Assembly: GCA_027625915.1 (NCBI GenBank)
Contig: JANTQA010000021.1
Coordinates: forward strand, 3,286,001 to 3,350,000
Source of the DNA: Anaeramoeba flamelloides
Taxonomy: Eukaryota; Metamonada; Anaeramoebidae
Reading direction: 5' to 3'
Length of the DNA stretch: 64,000 nucleotides
The notes beneath the pieces are model-generated. The model worked only from the letters and a program-made list of their open reading frames with translations. It was not told the DNA's origin and made no database searches. How positions within the stretch are numbered: position 1 is the first letter of the stretch; each line of letters starts with the position of its first letter. This document shows positions 34,524 through 45,602 of this stretch, one piece after another. The position numbers and the translations under genes were made by a program.

Positions 34524-37500
34524 CTTAACTCTTGACGTTTCATTAATATTTTTCTGAATTCATTCTTTCTTTTTCTTTTTTATTTTTTTTTTAATAATAT
34601 CAAAAAAAAAAAAAAAACAATAATAATAATAAAGATTTTTTGAATTATTTTTAGGAGCCATAAAAGATTTACCAAAAAATATTTTTGGTTCACAGCCAAG
34701 TGAATTAATCGAAACAACTTTCCAAGGAAAATTAATTTATGAAACTAAATGTTTGGAATGTGAATCGATCACAACAAATTTATCTGATTTTAAGCAATTT
34801 CAATTTCCAATAAATATTCATAAAAATTTATTGGATTGCTGGAAACGATATTTTTCTTATGAAGAATTTTTTGGTGAGAATCAATATTTTTGTTCTAATT
34901 GTAATAAAAAAACAAATGCTATACGCTTCACTAAATTAAAAAAACTGCCGAAAGTGATCTATATTCATTTTTTAAGATATTCTTATGATATAAAAAATCA
35001 AAATAGAGTTAAGATTAATTCAACAATCCAATATCCCAATTCTTTATTTTTTACTAAAAAAGATTCTCGGAATAATAATGAAAAAAATAATAATGAGAAC
35101 GAGAAAAATGAAAATTATAAATATTATGAATTATTAAGTAATTCTGATGAAGAGCAAGAATCAGTTGATGTAAAATATGATCTAACCGGGGTTGTGCATC
35201 ATAAAGGGAAGGAGGCGACTTCTGGACATTTTGTTGTAAATTTGGTTGATGAAAAAACTGGTAAATGGTGGAATTTTAATGATGATGTGGTCAAAAGATC
35301 TCAAAAATCAAGGAAGGGTAAAAAGAAAAGAAAGAAGAAAGAGGGGGGGTGTCAGGAAGAAGAAAAAGAAAAAAAAAAGGGGGAAGATCATAATGATGGC
35401 AAAAAAGATAGTATAATGGATATGTGTGAAGAAAGTGAAAAACTAATAGAAAAGCAAAATGAAGATGGCGAGGAAATAATCACTGAAAATAATTCAGAAA
35501 CTACAAATACATCTTCTAAAACGAAAAAAGAAAAGGATAATGAAAAGAATAATGATCATAAAACACCAAAAAGAAGATCAAAAAAATTAAAAACTTTTCA
35601 TAATGAAACTGTTTATGTTTTACAATATACTTTAAGAGATCTTAACATTCTTGAACCAAGTCCTCCAATAGAAATCGAAAATCTTATTGAAAACGAGAAT
35701 AATAGATTAAATAAAATAATTGAACAATATAAAACAATTATTAATAAAGAAGAAAAACACATTGAAGACAGAAAAAAAGAGATAAATTTATTTTTAGAAT
35801 GTTTTCAAAAAAATAATGATTTGAAAAAAAATAGTAGTCCTCAAAAAAACACTACCAAAAAAAATACACCTCAAAAAAAAAAAGAACAAAATCATGGTCA
35901 AAATATTGTTAGTAAAAATTTAGAAATTATTGATAATTTAAGATTACAATTAAAGTATAGAATTAATCAAAATAATGATGACGACGATGATGATGATGAT
36001 GATAATCAAAATGATGATGATGATGATGATGATGATGACCTAAATCATAAAAAATATTATTGGGTTGAAAAAAATTGGATAGATAATTATTTTTATGAAA
36101 ATGATGTTTTACAGATAGGTAAATTTTTGAATAAAAAATTATTATGTGTCCATAATAAAATGGATTTTAATAAAACAATGGAAACTTTTTTAATTCCAAA
36201 AAAGGCATATGATATCTTTAAAACAAAATATCAAATTGAAAATGAATTACAATTTAATAAAGCAATATGTTTTAAATGTTTAAAAAAGGCAATAAATATA
36301 GAAAATGAAATAATAAAAAAAAAAGAAACAAAAAAAAATATAATCAAATTGATATCTGAAAATAAAAAAGAAAAAACTGAAAAATCAACAAATTATTGTT
36401 ATCTTTCAAAGAATTGGTATTTAGATTGGAAAAGAACTAAAAAAATAAGCAATTTTAATTATTATTATGGCGATAAAATGTTACAAAATAATAATTTAAT
36501 TTATCACAAGGGAAAGGAAAAGAAAATTGAAAAAGAAATCGATAAGGAAAAGGAAATGGATATTGAAATGGGAAATGGAAATAGAAAGGAAAATCAGGAT
36601 ATAGAAGAAAAAGAAAGGGGTGGGGATGGGGAAGGAATGGAAGTGAAAGTTGAAATTGAAATGGGGGGAGAAAAGGAAAAGGAAAGGGGAAAGGAAAAGG
36701 AAAGGGGAAAAGTAGAGGGAAAGGAAAATGAAAAAATACAAATTGAAAAGAAACCAAAAACTGAAGTAAAAATAAAAAAACATGAAGAACGTGGTGAATA
36801 TAGGAATAGATGGGAGGAAGAAGACGTTAATAAAGAAATTAAATGCATTCATGGGGGTTTATCAATAAATTCGAAAGATTATTTTTTAATAAAAAACAAT
36901 ATTTGGGGAATGTTATCTGATTTGTTTCCAAAAAGTACCCAATTTACAGGCGAGCAGCAAATTTGTAAGCAATGTTTATTTGAAAAAAAGAGAGAAGAAG
37001 AGGAAATAATAGCCTTTAATAAACAAAAAGAACTTGATATAAAGAATATTATGCCCATTCTGGAAAATAATAAATTGTCTGATTTATTGGGAAATTCAAA
37101 TCAAGTTTGGTATTTAATTCCTAATTATTGGATGACAAATTTAAAACAATATCTAACCGAAAATGGTAAAAGGCCAACCCATATTGATTTTTCTTCATTA
37201 CTTTGTAAACATAATAAATTTATATTCAATTATAGATTATGGAATTCAATTAATTTTCATTTTTTTAATGATTTAATTTCAATTGTTCCAAAAAACAATT
37301 GGAAAATTTTAAAAAAGGCCTTTAATCTAGATCAAGAAATTTATTTAAAAACTTTAAATAACGACAAAATTAATGTCAGTGGAAACGAGATGGGGATGGT
37401 AGGTGAAAATGAAAGTAAGAATGGGGATGGGGATGGGAACGGGAACGGGGATGAAAATGAAAATGAGAATGAAAATGAGAATGAAAATGAGAATATGAAT

Positions 37501-38700
37501 AATGTAAATGAAAATGTTGATTTAAAAAAATTTTATTTATATGAAAAAAATAATAAATCTCTTAATTTAGAAATGCATCCAAATTATTGTCAAGTTTGTA
37601 TTCAAGAGCAAATTGATCGAATTAATAAAAAATTAACTTATGAAAGGAAAGTGATTTATATCAAAAAGGAGATAATAAATAATGGTATGTTAAGAAGAAG
37701 TAAAAGGCAACCGAAAGAAGTCCGAAAAAGCACAAGAAATCAGCTTTCATTAGAAGTTAATTCTTTAATGAAGATCGAAGAATTAAAAAATGCCATTAAC
37801 AAATTATGGGACAATAACAATCGGGAAATTATTTTATTTTTCAATGAGATCCATTTAAAAGATAATTCAAAAACTCTAAAAGACTATTGGATTTTCCCTG
37901 GCTGTACATTAATGCTTGTTTATAAAAATATTTTGATCAATAGTAATGATAGCCACAATGAAAGGGGTTTTACTGCGTTCCAGGACTCCATTTTATTAAA
38001 TTCGAATTCAAGGCCAAATCCGGATTTAATATCACTAGCAAATGATTGGAATTGCCCCGATTGTACCTATCATAATATCCAAAGGCTAGAATGTGAAATG
38101 TGTGGGTTCTCAATTGGAAACAAACAAAGTGATGAACATATAAACGAAGAAGCCGGTGAGGTGCCTGAAAATAATACAAATGGGGGCGATGAGGGTGATG
38201 GGGGCAACGAAACGTGGACCTGTAGCCTGTGTACTTTGAAAAATAAACTTGAAAATGTTTATTGCGAAGCTTGTCAAACCGAAAGAGAAACCGACAATAA
38301 TTTTGACCAAGACAATACCAACGGTGATGAACAAGTATTAAATTATGAAGATTTTAATAATTATAATAGTCATTTTTATAATCAAGGTGATGACGAAGAT
38401 GATGATGATTATTCGGATTTCAACCCTCAAGATGAATCAGAAGATGATTATGATATCAAAATAAATGATATTGAAGAAAATTTAGATGTTAAATTTGAAA
38501 TTTGTTCTGTTTGTGGTTATAAAAATTTAAACGTGGAAGAAAAATGTTTGTCATGTGGTAATCCTTTACTAAACCAAGATAGCATAGTTGATAATAAAGG
38601 GGGAATGGTTAGAAAAAGGAAGAAAACGAAGAAAACGAAGAAAATGAAGAAAACGAAGAAAACGAAGAAAGGTGGGAAAAGGAAAAGGAAAAATAATTAA
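28843..38700 (+). CDS. USP48: USP48-like ubiquitin-specific protease with UBL and RanBP2-type zinc fingers
   Basis: Cysteine deubiquitinase, about 1500 residues. Exon 1 is 28843-29034, exon 2 is 29163 to about 29400-29490, exon 3 is 34655-38700. Intron 1 (128 bp) joins GIQ|NLGATCYMN, the catalytic Cys box (Cys codon 29178-29180). HLQLLFAKLQNSN and EQDPEEF match USP48. Exon 3 supplies the CxxC pairs of the zinc-binding fingers (CLEC, CSNC), the His box (TSGHFV, His at 35227-35229) and FNDD (35275-35286). Three DUSP modules follow (about 36.06-36.30, 36.40-37.0 and 37.1-37.6 kb; CIHGGL matches USP48), then a UBL (about 37.74-37.93 kb), three C-x2-C...C-x2-C zinc fingers (DWNCPDCTYHN, TWTCSLCTLKN, EICSVCGYKN) and a Lys/Arg tail resembling a nuclear signal. 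Low-complexity Asp and Glu/Lys linkers separate the domains. The junction between exons 2 and 3 is not settled. Confidence 0.9.
29614..30064 (+). pseudogene. Coding-like relic in the USP48 intron
   Basis: The plus strand carries two non-random stretches: FIQVCSSFSCQYERASLLVV before 29805, and RDFVSNHVLNKKMFLKRIHH within 29828-30060. Between them lies an imperfect hairpin (CTGAAAGA/TCTTTCAG, about 29800-29838). No family recognised and no splice sites fit; possibly a decayed insertion of host coding sequence. Confidence 0.3.
32878..33057 (+). mobile_element. piggyBac-like MITE with TTAA ends
   Basis: 180 bp: TTAAGGGACTAGTCTCT at the left mirrors AGAGACTAGTCCCTTAA at the right. If TTAA is the target duplication, as in the piggyBac superfamily, the TIR is the 13-bp GGGACTAGTCTCT. 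A degraded copy lies at 23288-23468. No coding capacity. Confidence 0.8.
33601..34174 (-). repeat. TIR element (CAAAGGGGCCCAG family), copy 2
   Basis: Reverse-orientation copy of 19181-19757. CTCAAAGGGGCCCAG near the left and CTGGGCCCCTTTGACTG near the right are mirrored, with outer similarity AAATAAACTC / GAGTTTAGTT extending the TIR to about 32 bp. Contains a poly-A tract (about 33976-34009). Confidence 0.8.
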
Positions 38701-39483
38701 GTTAATAAATACTTTTTTATTTTATTTTGTTTTATTGTTTTTTTGTTTTTTTTTCTTTTTTTTGAGATAGTTAATTAATATTTTAATTAATTATATATAA
38801 CCAGGATCATTTCTTGTTTAAAAGTTTGATCAACAAATCTTTTCTACAATTTTTGATAATTAAGTGCAACTTTAATGTTTTTTTTGTTTTTTTGTATATG
38901 TTGAGTTGATGCAATTATTATTTTAATAATAAATAAGAATATAACAGGAAACTGATCATTGTTGGGGGGGGGTCCAAATATCTGCATTATTCGTATTTAA
39001 GGGTTAATTCAAACACTGACTTGAACTTGATTTGTAGTCAATTTTAAGTTTTCTTTCAAATGTTATCCTCTTGTGAAATTATTGATTTAAATATTTTGAA
39101 AAGATACAGTGGCTTTTTATAAAATAAAAATGTTTTGAAAACTTTAAATATAAGAATTGAATTAATATTTTTTTAAAGAATTCATTTTTCTTAATTATAT
39201 TTTCACCAAAAAGATCAGATCATTATTGGTTTGAATTTTAGGATCGAAAAAAAAAAAGGAAAAAATGCAAAACATTTTTACTTTTATACCTTCTCGTTTT
39301 TAGTAATTTCTGGTGGTTTTTCGTGGCAATTGGTATTTAAAATTTTAATCTTAATGTAGAAATATATCATAAAAATGTACGAAATATTGAATCCTTGAAG
39401 ATTTGAAAAAAAATTAACTTTTTTTTTTTTAGAGTCATTTGTATACTTTTATTAAAAGTTTAAAGATTTGGTAATTAGTACAC

Positions 39484-40087
39484 TTTCAAAAATTATAACT
39501 CGCCTGAAATAATAAATTGATATATATATATATATCCTTTAGTATTCAAGAACAGCTAATAATTAAATCTGATTTGTTATTCGCTTTTAAATTATTCTAA
39601 ATATATAAAAATCTGATATTTTGGAAATTAAAATAAAATACAACCAAAAACTAAAAAAAGACAATCATAATTTTTGAAATAAGCATTAACCATTTTTTAT
39701 TACTGAATTTTCACTGTAAAAATTTTTAAAAGAGGATTTTTTACTAATAATTAAATGAATTTTAAAACACATTATAAATTCTTGAAATTGACTTATGATT
39801 ATGTGTCTTTTAGAAGATCTCTTTTTTTTCATATGGTGTTTTACATAAAAAAAAAATATCAAAAAAAAAAAAGAAAAAGTTTTCAAAAGAAATGGAAAAA
39901 GAAATGGAAAAAAAAAGAAAAGGGGAAATTTAAAAAAAAAACAAAAATTTGAAAAAGAAAAACAAAAATTTATAAAGTTAGATAAAATGATTCTGATTAA
40001 AAAAATGAAAATAATTTTTTTGATAAGAATATAGGGTTAAATACTCAAAACACTTCCAGTGACATTATAAAGGAGTCAATTTTTTGA
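39484..40087 (+). repeat. 600-bp TIR element (GTGACTC ends), copy 2
   Basis: Left end TTTCAAAAATTATAACTCGC, right end GGAGTCAATTTTTTGAGAAA. Shares the full body order with copies at 18.1, 41.0 and 51.5 kb, including CTTTTAGAAGATC and the A-rich tract with (GAAATGGAAAAA) units. Confidence 0.75.
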
Positions 40088-40146
40088 GAAATAGTTTGTT
40101 TTTTTTTTTTTTCAAATATTAAATATATAAATAATTTAATTTCAGC

Positions 40147-40255
40147 AGTTATTGATTTTTTTTTTTCAAAATATCACATATATTTTTTTGAGAGGAAGTT
40201 TATCGCTTCGAAAAAAAATGTATGCTGATATTTTGAAAAAAAAATATCAATAACT
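40147..40255. repeat. Short foldback hairpin
   Basis: AGTTATTGAT-(T)n-CAAAATATCA pairs with TGATATTTTG-(A)n-TATCAATAACT about 50 bp later, between two inverted copies of the 600-bp element. Confidence 0.65.
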
Positions 40256-40969
40256 ATTGTTATTTTTTGATAGAAATTAGTAAAAAGAAAAAGAAATTTT
40301 AAAAAAAACTTTTCATTTCTTTTTTTTTATTTTTTTAGTGTTTGTGATCGTTATCTAAAATTTTTAACCAAAAAAATATAATTCTTTCAAGTTTTAAAAA
40401 TGACATGGTTGTTTCTACATGTCAAAATAAAGGGTTTAAAAGGGTTATCAATTTTTTATTTATTATTTGATCTGATATTTTGGGCTAGAAGAATTTTCAA
40501 GATTTTTAATTCCAAATTAAGTTACTCAAAATGGTTCCAATTAACCATTTCTAAATGATCGTTGCTATATTTTCTTTTCAAATTTATATCTTAAAAATTT
40601 TTGATAAATGTAGCTATTTTTTTTCTTCCTCAAAAACCAATGCTTGTCCCAATGTAAGTCACTTTAAGAAAATTTATCGCATATATTCAGTGATGTTGAT
40701 CTGAAAAATATAGCAACATTTTTCATATTTTTTTCCAAAAATCCACTTGAAGTAAATAACATTATTAAAATAGGGTTTTTCATCAATATTTATTTCTTTT
40801 TTGTCTATTATAATTGTTAAATGTATATAATTTTATATATTTAAAATTAATTTAAATTTTGAAAAATAATACCAAAATTTTATGATACTTCCAAATAATA
40901 AAAAAATAAAACAATCTTAATTCTTCGGCAAAGTTGAAAATGTATCAAATATTCAAAATATAAACTATT

Positions 40970-41188
40970 TTTCACAAATTTTGACTCACTTTATAACGTT
41001 AATGGGGGTTGTTATGAGTACTTAACCCTATATTCTTATCAAAAAAATTATTTTCAAATTTTTTAATCAGAATCATTTTATCTAATTTTATAAATTTTTG
41101 TTTTTCTTTTTCAAATTTTTGTTTTTCTTTTGTTTTTCGTTTTCTTTTTTTTTTTCCATTTCTTTTTCCATTTCTTTTGAAAACTTTT

Positions 41189-41220
<32 letters not shown>

Positions 41221-41240
41221 CTTTTGTTTTTCTTTTTTTT

Positions 41241-41272
<32 letters not shown>

Positions 41273-41645
41273 CTTTTTTTGAAAAAGATCATGTGGAAAA
41301 AAAAATGGATATTCAAAAAGACAAATAATCACTAAGAAAATTTCGACTATGTAATATCTTTGAAAATGGGTTTAATTATTCATAAAAAATCTTGTTGTTC
41401 AACTTTTTTTGAGTGAAAGTTTAGTAATAAAAAATCCGTAATGCTCATCTCAAAAATTGTAACTTGCTTTTTTTTAGTTTTTGGTTTTATTTTTTTAAAT
41501 TTTTAATATATCGGGCTTTTATAGATTTAGAATGACTTAAAAGTAAATTACAAATCAGATTTAGTTATTCATTGTTCTTGAATTCTAAAGGATGGTTTTT
41601 TTTTTTTTTTCAATTTATTATTCCAGGTGAGTTACAATTTTTGAA
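40970..41645 (-). repeat. 600-bp TIR element (GTGACTC ends), copy 3, inverted
   Basis: Reverse-strand copy: starts CACAAATTTTGACTCACTTT and ends AGGTGAGTTACAATTTTTGA. Its A-rich tract has grown to over 150 bp of T/C on the plus strand, which produces apparent Phe-rich and Lys-rich open frames that are not genes. Confidence 0.75.
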
Positions 41646-41929
41646 AAAGACTTTATAATTCTAAATATTATTGAAATAAATAAATATAAGGTGTTTCAAA
41701 AAAATAAATTATTTTTTTTTCGTATTTCATAAAAAAACATCTTTGTTTGTGGTGGTATTGGTTAGTTCGTAATGCCAAATGAAGTTTAATACTAATATAG
41801 ATTGGATCAATGGTCCAGGTATTTATTTCGAAATATGGATAATAAAAATTCCCAACATATGAAAAAAAAAATAGCACTTATTATGGTGAAAACAATGCAA
41901 TGCCAATTCCATTAAAAAAAATGGAAATG

Positions 41930-42272
41930 GGAAAAGGGTTCAAATGATTAATTAAACAAACGAATGTAGTTTATGTGTTTTCAATTTTATTTGGAATTTT
42001 TTTGAGATTAAACAAATTATCAAAACGATTTTTCCATCAATAAAAAAAATAATAAATACCAATTTTTACTCATAAAAAATATCAGATATAATTAAGATAT
42101 AAAAATCCAATCTCTTTTATTTATGTACTACGATACAAAGAAACAAATTGAATTATTATCAAAAATCTATAAATGGTGTTTAAAGATTTTTTATATATTT
42201 AAATACTTTTTTAAAGATTTATTTCAATAAATATATATTAAAATAAATTTGCCCTACTTTTTTTGAAATGAC
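41930..42272. repeat. GCCCC-family repeat copy
   Basis: Right end AAAATAAATTTGCCCTACTT; body homologous to 15720-15976. The left boundary (GAAAAGGGTTCAAATGATT) is tentative. Confidence 0.5.
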
Positions 42273-42989
42273 TTTTAAAAAAATAAACCCAATTCCAAAA
42301 ATTTGGACACACTCAAAATCAAAAATAGGTAAAAAAACATACAATTTATTCATTTTTTTTCAAACCTAATATAAAATAACATCTAATTTAGAACATGTTA
42401 TTGGTGTTTTTATAAGTAATAATTTTAATACAAATAAAAGATTAAAATATAAAACCAAAAAATAAAGATCGGTGTTTCCAAGATAATGAAACGAGCTTAA
42501 CAAAAATACTATTGTTAAATTTGTTAACATTTCACCAACAATTGTTGATCGATCATATAATAAGATACTTTCAGCCAATTGTATGCGGCTTTTCTATTTA
42601 ACAAGCTCAAATTAACATTCTATCAACCATCAAAAAAAATTTTCCTGGTCTAATGAAACATATTAGGTAACTGGAAAAAACTTCAATTTCAAGAAAAAAC
42701 AAAAAGAACAAACCAAAAAAGCCAAAATGAAAACTTTTTCTTTTGAAAAATTATTATGATTTGTAGTTCCCAATTGAAAATTCAAACAAATCAACCCAAT
42801 GGTTAAAAAATCATAGACACGTGATCTTCAAAATTGAGAGCGGTTTGTCAAGAGTGTTTGCCTTGATCTTCATTTTTTAGGTGAGGAAATTGTGATTATT
42901 TTTCATTTTCTTTTTAGGTTTCTTAATAAGGTTGTGAAAGTTTTGTGTATCTAAAAATTTCTTAGTGAATTTTTGTTTTAAAAAATCTC

Positions 42990-44431
42990 TAAAAAAAAAT
43001 GATTTTTTGACCCTAATTTGAGAATATTTTGGTGAACATGACTTCACAATTAAAATCGAATTGGACCAAAAGCTTTTAAGACTAATTTCTTAATGACAAA
43101 AGTTGTCCCTCAGAGTAAATAAGATCGAACACAAAAATGTTGAGAAAAAAAATTCCATATTCGAGTTAACGAAGGCAAAACGAGTAGGTGTTGTTTTTGG
43201 TTCGTATAAGCGAACAACAGTTAGTCTTCAATTTACTGATATATGAATTATAAACGAGGAAAACTTTTCCTTCGTTTACTATTTCATTTTTTGGAATAAA
43301 GTTTTAACAAAATACAACCCACTTCTTTGAGAGCACTATTTATTCAAAAAAAAAAGAATCTATTGAGAAGGAATGTAAATTTTTTTCCAATTTCGTAATC
43401 ACAGATTAATTTGTTTCTAATTTTTAATAAAAGATTTTGGGGGTTTGGTGGGTTAACCACAAGACCAGGAATTGTGCTCAACAATATTCTACACTGTGAC
43501 TAATATTCCTTGTTTTTGTTTTTTATTATTTTTGAATCTATTGGGGGTTGTGAGAAAATGTTGAATTAATTGAGGTTTTTCAGATTTAATTAGGAAGGTG
43601 TTGGGAATAATTGTTGTTTTTTTTATTGGGCTTTGAAGATCACCTGTAACTGTGTAGAGGTGCTTGAATTTTTCATTTTCTTGAAAGGCTTTTCTTATCA
43701 AAACAAAAATTTTTTGGAAGCAAAGAGTTTTACAAATTCCAAAATAGAAAAAGTTTTAAAAATTAATTTAGCTTTAATTTTGTTCAATTTTTTCCAGATT
43801 TTCTAAAAATGAATATTTTTCCAAACAAAGGCTCACGATTGGCCCCGTTCAATCCTAAGCTCATATTTTTGGTGAATCAACAAAATAATTATTTATTACC
43901 ATTCCTAAAAAAAAAAATCAAATAGATCTTTCACAAAAAAAATCAATAAAAATTGGTTGAGACAAACGTTAAATATTAGAAATTTCAAAAAACACAAAAA
44001 AATCAGAAAGTACCCCAATGTGGGTAATATTAGAATCAATTTATCAGACGTTTGCTTTTTCAAACAAGTTCTTTAAAAAAATCAATATCTGCATTGATGG
44101 AGCCATAAAGAATAAAAAAGAAATAGCTGTGTAATTTTTTGAACATTTTGGAAATTCCAAATTTCGATTTGGCACCGAACCATAAAAGCATTCTTTTTTG
44201 AAAATTCTATCCAAGATAAAAATATAAAAGAGGTGTTTCAAAATAATTGGGTCTGAAGAAATATAACCACCACTCTCAATTTTGTAAAAGGGTTTTTTAT
44301 ATTAGTTTAATCCTTTTACAAAATATTGAGATTCTCAATTTCGAACAGAAAAAATAAATTTTTCTGTTAATTCAATTTGACTGTCTTTTCTTCTTTGTCA
44401 ATATTTATTCACAACCAATTTTTTTTTAGAA

Positions 44432-44463
<32 letters not shown>

Positions 44464-45000
44464 CAGTTGGAGTCCAAAAAGAATTCACAACCTAAATTGA
44501 CTGATTTTTTTTGAAGGAAAATCACGGTTCAAAAAAATTACACATTCACCATCCTCTAATATTCCACTCATCAGTGCTTTTAACAACGAATTGCCAATAA
44601 AGTAAACAAATTTTTTATTTAGACGTTCAATTAAAAAAAAAAAAAATTCCACTTTATTATTTCACTGCAAAAAATCTGAATTCCAAAATTACACTCCAAA
44701 AGAAAACTAATATCCATTCTAAACCATCGAAATTTTCCAATTTCTAAGTAGCATTTTGAAAAAAGAGAAAAAGAAAATTCTAATCTATTTTGTTCAACAA
44801 AGAGACACAAATGTTTTGAACAATCCAATGAAGTGGACGAACTTTCAATTAACTTTTCTGTTCTTTAGAATACCAAATCTAAAGAGTGCTTTGTGAACCA
44901 CTATGTTTTGAGGAAAAGATGGATCAAATAATTCGAGAGGGTTGGAGATTTGTTTTGAATAACATCTCTCTCTCGAAAGGGATCTTAATTGAAAACTTTT
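42990..45000. pseudogene. Cluster of coding-like relics, unidentified
   Basis: Several stretches read as balanced protein rather than AT noise: plus strand 43094-43250 (FELTKAKRVGVVFGSYKRTT), minus strand 43701-43489 (NEKFKHLYTVTGDLQSPIKK), minus strand about 44290-44044 (FYGSVPNRNLEFPKCSKNYT), and 44750-44870 on either strand. They lie in different frames and strands with stops between, and I recognise no family. Decayed host genes are likelier than a live gene with many introns. Confidence 0.3.
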
Positions 45001-45602
45001 TGAAAAAAAAAAAAAAGTTAAAAAATTAGTAAAAAAAATTGGAAGGGATATGTTTGTAAAATTTTTTTGTTACCGTTTCCTCATTCTCTATTTTTGCATT
45101 CAAATTATAAAAACAGTTGACTAATTGGGAACCAGCTTTATTTGAAGGTAACTTTTTTGTTGCTTAAGATTCAACTGAATAATCCTAACGGAAAGAATAA
45201 TTTCTTCAAGTAAAAAAAGTCAAATTATTATCCCATTTGCATTTTTCAAACTTGTGGTATCTCGGGAACTTTGAAAAACACTTGATAGTGATTGATTTTT
45301 CATGGGATTTTATTGAAAAACTAAAAGTGTCTCACTAATAAGTTATTTTTAAATTCGTAATTTTTCTCAAAAGAAAGACCCACATAGTTTTAATTGAAAC
45401 AAAATCCTAAAAGCAAAAAAAAAACAAATTTATTTCATCTCATAAAGTCTATGATGGAGACTTTTCCGAAAATAAAATTTATTTTTTTTCTTTTCTCAAA
45501 ATATCATTATCTTTCTGATTTTTTTATTTTATTTTTTATTTTTTTTTTTTTTTAAAACTCTTTTCTGATTTACTTTTCAATCAAAGCAATCTTAATTGTT
45601 GA

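Larger units (their letters stand above)
29500..34654 (+). other. Intron of about 5.2 kb in the USP48-like gene
   Basis: The acceptor TTTTTAG|GAGCC at 34654/34655 is clear; the donor lies within about 29400-29500. The intron holds coding-like relics (29.6-30.5 kb), a piggyBac-like MITE (32878-33057), a CAAAGGGGCCCAG element (33601-34174) and a TA array (34489-34521). Intron 1 of the same gene is only 128 bp. Confidence 0.75.
38701..45602. other. Intergenic region between the USP48-like and cadherin-like genes
   Basis: The first 780 bp hold the USP48-like 3' end and no other feature. Two inverted copies of the 600-bp TIR element follow (39484-40087 and 40970-41645), then a GCCCC-family repeat (about 41930-42272) and a less AT-rich stretch with coding-like relics (42.9-45.0 kb). 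The last 600 bp should include the promoter of the gene at 45603. Confidence 0.55.

Noticed and set aside
36455-36852. Minus-strand Phe/Pro/Ser-rich open frames of 84-118 codons
   Set aside because: They are the reverse of the Glu/Lys/Gly-rich linker of the USP48-like gene and have no independent coding signal.
40999-41332. Lys-rich and Phe-rich open frames on opposite strands
   Set aside because: Both are translations of one long poly-A/T tract inside the 600-bp repeat.
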